DNA of 64,000 bases from JAADHG01 sp964418645 (lineage in GTDB: Bacteria > Bacteroidota > Bacteroidia > Flavobacteriales > Flavobacteriaceae), in the NCBI GenBank assembly GCA_964418645.1, contig CAYQME010000004.1, positions 17,773-81,772 of the forward strand, in the 5' to 3' direction. Made by a program: the position numbers and the translations under genes. Shown one piece after another: positions 54,182 to 62,542 of the stretch. Under the pieces are notes generated by a model. It made no database searches. It worked only from the letters and a program-made list of their open reading frames with translations, and was not told where the DNA came from. The stretch's first letter is position 1. Each line of letters starts with the position of its first letter.

Positions 54182-56085
54182 TGCAGCATCCAATACAAAT
54201 ATTAGAAAGTTATTGGAACTTTACCAGTTTTAAACCTCTTCAAGAAGACATTATTAATGCTGTTATTGAAGGAGAAGATACTTTTGCACTATTACCTACT
54301 GGTGGCGGAAAATCAATGTGTTTTCAAGTTCCAGCTTTAGCCAAAGAAGGCATTTGTATTGTTATATCGCCACTTATTGCTTTAATGAAAACCCAAGTAA
54401 GTGCCTTAAAAGACAAAAACATTAAAGCCATGGCATTAACAAGTGGTTATAGATATGATGCGCTTAGCACCATGCTAGATAATTGTATTTATGGTAATTA
54501 CAAGTTTTTATATCTATCGCCGGAACGCCTGCAACAAGACATTGTTCAAGGCCGAATTAAACAAATGAATGTAAACTTAATTGCTGTTGATGAAGCACAC
54601 TGTATCTCGCAATGGGGAAATGATTTTAGGCCTGCATATAAGAACATTACGCTGCTTAGAGAACTTCAACCCAATGCAAATATAATAGCACTTACTGCAT
54701 CTGCTACACCAAATGCTGTTGTTGATATTATTAAAGAACTTGATTTTATTAACCCGCAAGTATTTAAGCAATCTTTTAAAAGAGATAACTTGGCATATAT
54801 GGTTTTTGAAACTGAAGACAAGTTTTTTAAACTGGAACAAATTCTAAAAAAAAATCCGCAATCAACAATAATATATACCAGAAGTAGGAAGCTCACTTTT
54901 GAAATCAATATTTATTTAGAAAACAAAGGATTTAAAAGCACCTATTATCACGGTGGTTTATCAAATGATGAAAAAGAGAAACATGTAGAAGAATGGTTTA
55001 ACAATCAAAAGCAAGTTATGGTGGCTACCAATGCTTTTGGAATGGGTATTGATAAGGCCGATGTAAAAACGGTGATACATGTTAATCTACCAGATAGTAT
55101 TGAAAGTTATTTTCAAGAAGCTGGTCGTGCAGGTAGAAATGCCGAAAAAGCTTATGCTATCATTTTAAAAAATAAAGGTGATGAGCAACGTATTAAGAAT
55201 CAATTTTTAAGTGTTTTACCCACAGTAGATTTTATCAAACAAGTGTATAGAAAATTATGTAGTTATTTTCAAATCTCTTATGGAGAAGGTGAGTTTTCTA
55301 CATTTGAGTTTAATTTTAATGCCTTTTGTAAAACCTATAATTTTAATCCATTAATTGCTTATAATGCACTTCAAATTCTAGACAGAACGAGTGTTATTAG
55401 TTTGTCTCAACAATATCACAATACCTCTTTTATATCGTTTATAGTAAGTAATACAGTATTATTCAAATATCTAGAAACAAATCAAGATACAAATCTAGTT
55501 GTAAAGTCTATTTTAAGAACTTATGGCGGTGTTTTTGAACAAGAAGTAAAAATAAATACAGCAGCTATTGCTAGCAAAGTAAATGTCAATGAAGATTTTG
55601 TAATACAAACACTTATAAAATTACAAAGAGATGCTATAATTACCTTAAAGCTAACAAAAACAGATGCTGAAGTCACCTTTATTGAGCCTAGAGAAGATGA
55701 TAAAACCATAAACCGAATTGCACGAACAATTGAGCAACAAAACAAGCTTAAAACCAAACACGTTGAGTCCGTTTTAAATTATGTAAATAATGATACTCTT
55801 TGTAAAAGCAAACAACTACTCTCCTATTTTGGAGAAACAAAACTTGAAAATTGCGGTATTTGTTCAGTGTGTATAACATCTAACGTACCACTTCCAACTA
55901 CTCAAATAAAAGAAAGTATTGCACATATCAGTGCTGTATTAAAAGAAAAACCTTTATCTTCTAGAGAGATTGTGACGAAAACAAAAATTAAGGATACACA
56001 TATTGCCCTTATTTTAAAAGAAATGTTAGAGAAAAATATGATTGAAATAACAAGTACAAATTCATATAGGAATATTAAAAAGTAA
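54181..56085 (+). CDS. recQ: ATP-dependent DNA helicase RecQ
   Basis: A 634-residue RecQ-type 3'-5' helicase. Motifs in order: LLPTGGGKSMCFQVPAL (Walker A), AVDEAHCISQWGNDFR (DEAH), ALTASATPNAVV, STYYHGGLSNDEKE, ATNAFGMGIDKADVKTVIH and QEAGRAGRNAEKA. The RQC zinc site follows with four cysteines (TLCKSKQLLSYFG ... ENCGICSVC), then a winged helix. There is no clear HRDC domain. Start overlaps the ATPase gene by 1 base and fmt begins 2 bp after the stop. Confidence 0.95.
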   Translation: MQHPIQILESYWNFTSFKPLQEDIINAVIEGEDTFALLPTGGGKSMCFQVPALAKEGICIVISPLIALMKTQVSALKDKNIKAMALTSGYRYDALSTMLDNCIYGNYKFLYLSPERLQQDIVQGRIKQMNVNLIAVDEAHCISQWGNDFRPAYKNITLLRELQPNANIIALTASATPNAVVDIIKELDFINPQVFKQSFKRDNLAYMVFETEDKFFKLEQILKKNPQSTIIYTRSRKLTFEINIYLENKGFKSTYYHGGLSNDEKEKHVEEWFNNQKQVMVATNAFGMGIDKADVKTVIHVNLPDSIESYFQEAGRAGRNAEKAYAIILKNKGDEQRIKNQFLSVLPTVDFIKQVYRKLCSYFQISYGEGEFSTFEFNFNAFCKTYNFNPLIAYNALQILDRTSVISLSQQYHNTSFISFIVSNTVLFKYLETNQDTNLVVKSILRTYGGVFEQEVKINTAAIASKVNVNEDFVIQTLIKLQRDAIITLKLTKTDAEVTFIEPREDDKTINRIARTIEQQNKLKTKHVESVLNYVNNDTLCKSKQLLSYFGETKLENCGICSVCITSNVPLPTTQIKESIAHISAVLKEKPLSSREIVTKTKIKDTHIALILKEMLEKNMIEITSTNSYRNIKK

Positions 56086-56087
56086 AT

Positions 56088-57038
56088 GTGAAAAAAGATT
56101 TAAGAATTGTATTTATGGGCACTCCAGAATTTGCAGTGACCATTTTAAAAACATTAATTGAGAGAAACTATAACATTGTAGGTGTTATTACTGCTCCAGA
56201 TAAGCCTGCTGGTAGAGGGCGAAAATTACACGAATCGGCAGTTAAAATGTACACAGCATCTCAAGGCTTATGTGTTTTACAGCCTACAAATTTAAAGGAT
56301 GAATCATTTATTGAAGAGCTAAAATCTTTACAAGCTAACCTTCAAATTGTTGTAGCTTTTAGAATGCTCCCCAAAGTAGTTTGGCAAATGCCAGAGTTTG
56401 GTACTTTTAATCTTCATGCATCATTGTTACCAAATTATCGTGGTGCTGCTCCAATAAATTGGGCAATAATAAATGGCGAAGATAAAACAGGTGTATCCAC
56501 TTTTTTTATTGATGAAAAAATAGATACTGGTGCCATGATTCTTCAAAAAGAACAAACAATTTTACCCAACGAAACTGCTGGTGAATTACATGACAAACTC
56601 ATGCATTTAGGAAGCGGTTTGGTTATTGAAACTGTACAACTTATTGAGCAAGGCACTGTAAAAACAATACTTCAACCAAAAAATATTAATATAAAAACGG
56701 CAAACAAACTCAATAAAGAAAACTGTTTTATAAATTGGAATGATTCCATGGATAATATTTATAATAAAGTAAGAGGCTTAAATCCGTATCCAGCAGCTTG
56801 GTGCTTATTAAAAAACAAAGGTGAGGAATTAAATGTGAAAGTATATCACGTTGAAAAGCTTGAAGCTACACATAATCTAGAGATTGGACAAATAGTAACA
56901 TCTAAAGAAAGTATTAAAGTAGCTATTACAAAAGGCTTTATCTTTTTAAAAGAAATTAAGCTTCCAGGAAAACGAAAAATGGACATAAAATCGCTTTTAA
57001 ACGGTTATGCTTTTGATACAAACGCTAAAATGCTGTAA
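56088..57038 (+). CDS. fmt: Methionyl-tRNA formyltransferase
   Basis: A 316-residue enzyme that formylates initiator Met-tRNA. The start is GTG at 56088; the overlapping ATG at 56086 leads straight to a stop. Family motifs are RIVFMGTPEFAVTILK, APDKPAGRGRKLHES, and the catalytic-site region FNLHASLLPNYRGAAPINWAI with NGEDKTGVSTFFIDEKIDTG. The C-terminal OB-like domain ends KLPGKRKMDIKSLLNGY. It completes an ATPase-recQ-fmt operon. Confidence 0.95.
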   Translation: MKKDLRIVFMGTPEFAVTILKTLIERNYNIVGVITAPDKPAGRGRKLHESAVKMYTASQGLCVLQPTNLKDESFIEELKSLQANLQIVVAFRMLPKVVWQMPEFGTFNLHASLLPNYRGAAPINWAIINGEDKTGVSTFFIDEKIDTGAMILQKEQTILPNETAGELHDKLMHLGSGLVIETVQLIEQGTVKTILQPKNINIKTANKLNKENCFINWNDSMDNIYNKVRGLNPYPAAWCLLKNKGEELNVKVYHVEKLEATHNLEIGQIVTSKESIKVAITKGFIFLKEIKLPGKRKMDIKSLLNGYAFDTNAKML

Positions 57039-57143
57039 ACCCTTGTCAATGCTAGCATTTTAAATATTAGTTAAAAGAGCAATACCCTTTATTAACAATT
57101 GCCTTAAGTTATCAACAAAAAAACGTATTTCCCTTGCTATTAC

Positions 57144-57173
57144 TTGCGTGAATGGATTTTACGTATAATTTTG
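57144..57173 (+). promoter_or_regulatory. Promoter of the HU gene
   Basis: TTG at 57144-57146, a 19-bp spacer, then TAATTTTG (57166-57173), a perfect TAnnTTTG element. Leader to the ATG at 57231 is about 50 nt. Confidence 0.78.
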
Positions 57174-57230
57174 TATAAGGATTTAACAAAACTGTGATCC
57201 TAAATAATAACAATTTAAAAATTTAATTTT

Positions 57231-57503
57231 ATGAACAAAACAGATTTAATCAATGGAATGGCAGAAAATGCTGGTATTACTAAAGCTGCTGCTAAGAAAG
57301 CATTAGATGGTTTATTAATTGACATTGAAGGAGCATTACAAAAAGGAAAAAGAGTTTCTTTAGTAGGTTTTGGATCTTGGTCAGTTTCAAGAAGAGCTGC
57401 AAGAGATGGTAGAAACCCTCAAACAGGAGCAACTATAAGAATTAAAGCTAAAAATGTAGTGAAGTTTAAATCTGGATCAGATTTAAGCAGTGCTGTAAAC
57501 TAA
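57231..57503 (+). CDS. HU family DNA-binding protein
   Basis: A 90-residue histone-like protein that bends and compacts DNA. It shows the HU start (MNKTDLINGMAENAGITKAAAKKAL), VSLVGFGSWSVSRRAARDGRNPQTG with the minor-groove-inserting arm region, and the closing IRIKAKNVVKFKSGSDL. It has a strong promoter upstream and a terminator 24 bp after the stop, as expected for an abundant single-gene transcript. Confidence 0.95.
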   Translation: MNKTDLINGMAENAGITKAAAKKALDGLLIDIEGALQKGKRVSLVGFGSWSVSRRAARDGRNPQTGATIRIKAKNVVKFKSGSDLSSAVN

Positions 57504-57526
57504 AATTATACATCGATGTATTTTAT

Positions 57527-57555
57527 AAAGACTCGTTTATAGCGAGTCTTTTTTT
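57527..57555 (+). terminator. Terminator of the HU gene
   Basis: A 9-bp stem AAAGACTCG (57527-57535) and CGAGTCTTT (57543-57551) followed by a T run. Confidence 0.9.
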
Positions 57556-57626
57556 ATGTATTACTACAATAAGTTTTGTTTTTTAAACAAATATGTGTTA
57601 GATTTAAGAGTGTAAAATAAGAAATT

Positions 57627-58187
57627 ATGGTTAATCTACATCCCGAAAAAGGCCATTTGCTCATTGCAGAACCTTCTATATTAGGAGACCTCTCCTTCAA
57701 TAGGTCTGTGATTTTACTTGCAGACCATAATGAAGAAGGCTCTATAGGATTTATTTTAAACAAACCCCTTGATTATACTATTAGTGACTTAATTCCTGAA
57801 ATTGATGCCTCTCTAAAAATTTATAATGGTGGTCCTGTAGAACAGGATAATCTTTATTTCATTCATAAAATACCTGAGTCAATCCCAAATAGTATCGAAA
57901 TTTCACATGGCATATTTTGGGGTGGAGACTTTAATATCGTTAAAGAATTAATTAATGAAGGAAAGCTAAATAATAATGATATCCGTTTCTTTCTAGGGTA
58001 TACAGGTTGGGAAACTGATCAACTTACTAGCGAATTAATCTCTAATACTTGGATTGTTACCAAAAATATCTATGCTGAATCTATCATTGAAAAGAGTGAT
58101 CTTACTTTTTGGAAAGAAAAAATGTTAGAATTAGGTGGTGAATATAGCATCTGGTCTAATGCCCCAGATGACCCTTCGTATAATTAA
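57627..58187 (+). CDS. YqgE/AlgH family protein
   Basis: A 186-residue protein matching the YqgE/AlgH (DUF179) family: GHLLIAEPSILGDLSFNRSVILLADHNEEGSIGFILNKPL in its segments, YNGGPVEQDNLYFIHK, and FFLGYTGWETDQLTSELISNTW. The biochemical role is not established. Its stop overlaps the convergent aminotransferase gene by 4 bp. Confidence 0.92.
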   Translation: MVNLHPEKGHLLIAEPSILGDLSFNRSVILLADHNEEGSIGFILNKPLDYTISDLIPEIDASLKIYNGGPVEQDNLYFIHKIPESIPNSIEISHGIFWGGDFNIVKELINEGKLNNNDIRFFLGYTGWETDQLTSELISNTWIVTKNIYAESIIEKSDLTFWKEKMLELGGEYSIWSNAPDDPSYN

Positions 58188-59056
58188 GTCAATCTTACTT
58201 TCACATTTAATTTTGCCAAAATATTTTTAGACACTTTAGCATTAAATACTCTTTTTCTATAGTGAGTAATTGGTTGTATTCCTATAACGGTATTAGTCAA
58301 AAATAATTCATCTGCTTTTTGAAGTTCAAAAGGTGAGATAGATACTTCTTCAAACGAAAACTCTGGCATTAATTTAATAATATCAATAATTTGTTTTCGC
58401 ATTATTCCCTTTATACAGCCATCGCTTAGTGGAACCGTTTTTATGGTAGTTCCTTTAACTAAAAAGATATTTGCATTTAATGCCTCAACTACTCTTTTAT
58501 TCGTGTTTAAAATCAAACTATTTTCCAAGTTATTCTCTTTGGCATATATGTTTCCAACTACATTAATAAGCCTATTGTTGCTCTTTATCGTTGATAATAA
58601 ACTTGGTGTTATATAATATTCTTTAAAAAGATCTACTTTATATTCTGAATCATTATATACATAAAAATCGGTATCTAAAATCTTAGTAGAAATTAAATAG
58701 TCTACATCATTAGTAATAGGGTTAAATAAGCCACCTTCTTTACGCCAAACCATCAATTTTGCACGAACAGTGATTTTTGATTGATTATTTACATCAATAA
58801 GTTTTAGTAATTCTGTCTCCAGAAATTCTAAGGTAAAATGCATAGGGATTTCCATACGTAGAATACGCATAGAGGCCATTAATCTAAAATAATGGTCTTC
58901 CCAAAACAATACCTTATTATGAGAAATCTTTATAGTTTCAAAAACAGCGTCTCCATATGCAAAACCTCTATTATAAATAGACAGTAAAGTGTCTTCCTCT
59001 TTTAAAATATGTCCGTTAGAATTAACCATAAAAAATCCCGAATAAAATCGGGACAA
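58184..59056 (-). CDS. Class IV aminotransferase (BCAT / aminodeoxychorismate lyase family)
   Basis: A 290-residue fold type IV PLP enzyme: NRGFAYGDAVFETIKI at the start, EDHYFRLMASMRILRMEIP, a middle TIKSNNRLINVVGNIYAKEN, and VPLSDGCIKGIMRKQIIDI plus ELFLTNTVIGIQPI at the cofactor site. Branched-chain aminotransferases, D-amino-acid aminotransferases and PabC share this pattern. The short length and lack of a longer N-terminus slightly favour a PabC-like lyase. The class is sure, the substrate is not. Confidence 0.88.
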   Translation of the reverse strand: MSRFYSGFFMVNSNGHILKEEDTLLSIYNRGFAYGDAVFETIKISHNKVLFWEDHYFRLMASMRILRMEIPMHFTLEFLETELLKLIDVNNQSKITVRAKLMVWRKEGGLFNPITNDVDYLISTKILDTDFYVYNDSEYKVDLFKEYYITPSLLSTIKSNNRLINVVGNIYAKENNLENSLILNTNKRVVEALNANIFLVKGTTIKTVPLSDGCIKGIMRKQIIDIIKLMPEFSFEEVSISPFELQKADELFLTNTVIGIQPITHYRKRVFNAKVSKNILAKLNVKVRLT

Positions 59057-59080
59057 ATATAATTTAAATTAAGAAATTAC

Positions 59081-59470
59081 CTAAGCTGAGCCTAAAACCT
59101 GCTTTAAATCTGAAATTTGATTTTCCCACAACATTTTGGTTTCCTCAATTTCATCATCTTGGGCAAAATCTGTAATCATTAAAGACACATCTTTAGTAAT
59201 ATCATCTACCTGAATTCTAATTTCAAAATATGTATTAGAGTCATCATCTCCATTTAACCATTTAAATTTAACACGTTCTCCACTTTTTTTACTTAATAAT
59301 TTAGCTTCCTCCTCACTATCGTCCCAAATAAATGTAAATAGTTCTCCACGTGAATTTACATTATCGGCAAACCACTCTGATAAACCCGACGGTGTAGATA
59401 TATATTGAAATAATAATTGCGGTGAAGCATGAATAGGGAATTCAAGTTCAAATTTCATTTTATCGTCCAT
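59081..59470 (-). CDS. START-like domain protein
   Basis: A ~129-residue protein of the Bacteroidota START-like (SRPBCC superfamily) group: MKFELEFPIHASPQLLFQYISTPSGLSEWFADNV is the opening, then GELFTFIWDDSEEEAKLL and YFEIRIQVDDITKDVSLMITDFAQDDE. The fold binds hydrophobic ligands; no ligand is known. Starts at ATG 59470 or 59458 are both possible. It is encoded 24 bp upstream of the class IV aminotransferase on the same strand. Confidence 0.85.
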   Translation of the reverse strand: MDDKMKFELEFPIHASPQLLFQYISTPSGLSEWFADNVNSRGELFTFIWDDSEEEAKLLSKKSGERVKFKWLNGDDDSNTYFEIRIQVDDITKDVSLMITDFAQDDEIEETKMLWENQISDLKQVLGSA

Positions 59471-59555
59471 AAACACTAAATAAATTAGACGGTCAATATA
59501 TACATTAATTGTCTAGTTTTAAAACTAAATTTAAAAATAATTTATTAGAGTAATA

Positions 59556-59586
59556 TTTGCTCTCACTAATTTTGTTTTTATATTTG
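59556..59586 (+). promoter_or_regulatory. Promoter of tRNA-Met
   Basis: TTTG (59556-59559), a 19-bp spacer, then TATATTTG (59579-59586), a perfect -33/-7 pair just before the tRNA at 59602. Confidence 0.82.
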
Positions 59587-59601
59587 CAGCCGCAATGAGA
59601 T

Positions 59602-59675
59602 GGCGAGATAGCTCAGTTGGTTAGAGCGTCGGATTCATAACCCGGAGGTCCCGAGTTCAAATCTCGGTCTCGCTA
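59602..59675 (+). tRNA. tRNA-Met (anticodon CAT), probably elongator
   Basis: 74 nt with acceptor GGCGAGA facing TCTCGCT (first pair G-T), D arm GCTC/GAGC, anticodon loop TTCATAA (CAT), and T stem CCGAG/CTCGG, discriminator A. It lacks the initiator's unpaired first position and the GGG/CCC anticodon stem (here TCGGA with CCCGG, one A-C mismatch). Elongator is thus favoured. A CAT anticodon could also be lysidine-modified for Ile, which sequence alone does not rule out. Confidence 0.9.
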
Positions 59676-59678
59676 CAA

Positions 59679-59712
59679 AAAAAGCGATTTATAAATTTTT
59701 AAATCGCTTTTT
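59679..59712 (+). terminator. Terminator of tRNA-Met
   Basis: A 13-bp perfect stem (59679-59691 with 59700-59712) ending in a T-rich tract. Confidence 0.88.
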
Positions 59713-59948
59713 ATTTTTATTATTTTTTCGAAAATAATTACAATTGATTCTTTATTTTCCCTCTTCAAGTAAATTTTACCATTATCATCAGGATTTTACT
59801 AATATATCATAGCTAACTAATTATCATATGTATATAATTTCAACTTAAAAACAATAATGCATTTCATCGTATTTATTTGCGGTTTATAGATTATTTTAAA
59901 TTTTAATGCTATATTAGCGCACTTAAAATTCATTAAACCCCAAATCTG

Positions 59949-62378
59949 ATGAAAAAAATTACCCTATCGTGTCTATTGCTATTATTTATATTTACTAATG
60001 TATTTGGGCAAGATTTAAACAGACAAAAAGCGGAAACATACTTACAAACCAAAGGTGAAGTATGTTTTGTATTTACTGCAAACAACGAAGAACAATTTAA
60101 AGAAATTTCAAGCTTCCTTTCAATTGGTCACAAAGTTAACAGAGAAACCTTAGAAATTGAAGCTTATGCAAATCCTGAAACTTTTAAAAAGTTTTTAAGT
60201 TATGGTTTACCATTTACTGTAAGTCAAAGCGATAATGAATTCTCTTCCAATAATCAAAGCAATGCTATTGCTGCTTGGGATACTAGTTGGGATGCATACC
60301 CAACATATTCAGAATATACTGCAAAAATGCAGTACTTCGCCTCAACATATCCAACACTATGTTCATTACAAAGTATTGGAACTACTCAAAATGGAAGAGA
60401 CCTTTGGGTATTAAAAATATCAGACAATGTGTCAACTAATGAAGCTGAACCAGAGTTTTTGTACAGCTCTACAATGCATGGTGATGAGTTGGCTGGATTC
60501 CCACTAATGATTCGTTTGATTGATTATTTACTAAGTAATTATGGAACAGATTCAGAAGTAACTAACCTTGTAAATTCTACTGAAATTTATATTAACCCAA
60601 ATGCCAATCCTGATGGAAGTTATAGAGCCGCTGGAAATAACATAATTTCTAACCCCGTTAGAGCTAATGCTAATGGTCAAGATTTAAACAGAAACTATCC
60701 TGACAACCAAAACACGGGACGGATAAACGGAAATTCTGCAAATACAAGTAGATTACATTTTAGTAGTACTGGAGGTGTTTATGAGAATGAAACTCAAGCA
60801 TTTATGAAATTTGAGGAATCTAAGAATATAGTTTTAGCAGCCAATTTCCATGGTGGTACTGAACTTGTAAATTATGCATATGATAATACATATTCACTGC
60901 ATGCTGATCAAAATTTTTATGAGAATATTTCAGTCGAATTTGCTACAAACGCTCAAACTAATAGTCCAGGAGATCCAACATATATGACTATAGACGAAGA
61001 CTCCGGAACTTTTCCGAGTCCAGGTGTTACAAATGGTGCCGCTTGGTATGTAGTTTATGGTGGTAGACAAGACTATATGAACTTTTATCGACATGCCAAA
61101 GAAGTAACTATAGAGCTATCTGATGTTAAATGGATTTCAGGAAATCAATTACCTAACCTATGGAACTATAATAAACAAGCTTTATTAGATTATATGAAAC
61201 AAGCTAACTATGGCTTTCAAGGGATTATTTCTGATGAGTCAGGAAACCCAGTATTAGCTAAAGTTTCAATTGCTCGCGATGCTAATAATTCTTGGGTAAC
61301 CTCTAACAGCGATTTAGGAGATTATTATAAACTTCTTGAAGCAGGAACGTATAGTGTTACTTATGAGGCTCCTGGTTACATATCGCAAACTATTAGTGTT
61401 ACAGTCACTGATAATACAAAAACAATTCAAAATGTGACTCTGGTTGCAACAGTGCTAAAACCTATTTCTAGTAATATTACCATATATTCAGGAGAAACTG
61501 CTTCATTAATTGCAACGGGTTCTGGTACAATAAATTGGTATCAAAATATTAATGATACTTCACCTCTATTCACAGGATCTAATTTTACCACTCCAGTTTT
61601 AACAGCTGACACATCTTATTTTGTTGAAGATGTTATTGCAAAAGCTAATGTTGGTTCTACAGATAGTAGTGCCAATGGTGGCTTTTTTGCTGGAGGAGAA
61701 ACAAATCGCTATTTAGTTTTTGATTGTACAGAGTCTGTTAAACTAAAGACAGTAACAATTAATGCTCAACAAGCAGGAGAAATAGAAATACAATTACAAG
61801 ATAGTTCAGGTAATATGCTTGATTCTAGAGTTATTTTAGTTGAGTCAGCTGGTATAAAACAAGTGAATTTAGATTTTATCATTCCTGTTGGAACTGATAT
61901 GAGATTAGCTAGTGTTGAAATGTCTAGTGGTTTCAATCTTCATAGAAATAACGCTGGAGTAAGCTATCCATATACTAATGGAAGTATTAGCATTAAAAAT
62001 AGTAATGTAGGAACAAGTTTCTATTATTTCTTTTATGATTGGAATATTCAAGACTTAAAAAGCCCAAGAAAAGAAGTTGTTGTTACAGTACAGGGAACTC
62101 TAGGTCTTACAGATAATATTTTAAATGAGGCTAGTATCTATCCCAATCCATTTAATAACTCAATAGAAGTTAAATTACCTTCAAATATTAATACTAGTGA
62201 CATTGAGTTAACACTATATGATATTAGGGGTAGAATTTTTAATATTAATACCCAAAATACTAGTTATGATAATCTAATAATATCTACCTTAGAGAAATTA
62301 TCAACAGGAACTTATTTACTAAAAATTATGGATAAAATTAGTGGATTAGAAACCGTAAAAAAGGTTTTAAAAGAATAA
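59949..62378 (+). CDS. Secreted M14-family zinc carboxypeptidase with T9SS tail
   Basis: An 809-residue secreted metallocarboxypeptidase. After a signal peptide (MKKITLSCLLLLFIFTNVFG) and prodomain comes the M14 catalytic domain. Zinc ligands His and Glu are in STMHGDELAGFP (about residue 176), NPNANPDGSYR and QDLNRNYPDNQ are substrate-binding blocks, the third zinc His is in ANFHGGTELV, and the catalytic Glu in KEVTIELSDVKW. A carboxypeptidase-regulatory-like beta domain follows (GIISDESGNPVLAKVSIA), then Ig-like and lectin-like segments, then a T9SS type A sorting domain (IYPNPFNNSIEVKLP ... STGTYLLKIMD). Confidence 0.93.
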   Translation: MKKITLSCLLLLFIFTNVFGQDLNRQKAETYLQTKGEVCFVFTANNEEQFKEISSFLSIGHKVNRETLEIEAYANPETFKKFLSYGLPFTVSQSDNEFSSNNQSNAIAAWDTSWDAYPTYSEYTAKMQYFASTYPTLCSLQSIGTTQNGRDLWVLKISDNVSTNEAEPEFLYSSTMHGDELAGFPLMIRLIDYLLSNYGTDSEVTNLVNSTEIYINPNANPDGSYRAAGNNIISNPVRANANGQDLNRNYPDNQNTGRINGNSANTSRLHFSSTGGVYENETQAFMKFEESKNIVLAANFHGGTELVNYAYDNTYSLHADQNFYENISVEFATNAQTNSPGDPTYMTIDEDSGTFPSPGVTNGAAWYVVYGGRQDYMNFYRHAKEVTIELSDVKWISGNQLPNLWNYNKQALLDYMKQANYGFQGIISDESGNPVLAKVSIARDANNSWVTSNSDLGDYYKLLEAGTYSVTYEAPGYISQTISVTVTDNTKTIQNVTLVATVLKPISSNITIYSGETASLIATGSGTINWYQNINDTSPLFTGSNFTTPVLTADTSYFVEDVIAKANVGSTDSSANGGFFAGGETNRYLVFDCTESVKLKTVTINAQQAGEIEIQLQDSSGNMLDSRVILVESAGIKQVNLDFIIPVGTDMRLASVEMSSGFNLHRNNAGVSYPYTNGSISIKNSNVGTSFYYFFYDWNIQDLKSPRKEVVVTVQGTLGLTDNILNEASIYPNPFNNSIEVKLPSNINTSDIELTLYDIRGRIFNINTQNTSYDNLIISTLEKLSTGTYLLKIMDKISGLETVKKVLKE

Positions 62379-62397
62379 ATTTAAGCTAATTAAAGAT

Positions 62398-62433
62398 AAA
62401 AAGGGCTAGTTTTATAAAAAACTAGCCCTTTTT
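62398..62433 (+). terminator. Terminator of the M14 carboxypeptidase gene
   Basis: A 16-bp perfect inverted repeat (62398-62413 with 62418-62433), 4-nt loop, with the T run at its end. Confidence 0.92.
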
Positions 62434-62542
62434 ATTTATCTGATTTATAATGTGTTATAAATTTACTGTGCATTTCATCGATTTTTTTTGCGTTTCATAG
62501 AAATTGATTGTATCATTGCCTCGTCAATTGTTATTAATACCT

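Noticed and set aside
59602..59675. Initiator tRNA-fMet
   Set aside because: The anticodon stem lacks three G-C pairs and the first acceptor position is a G-T pair, not the unpaired position of initiators.
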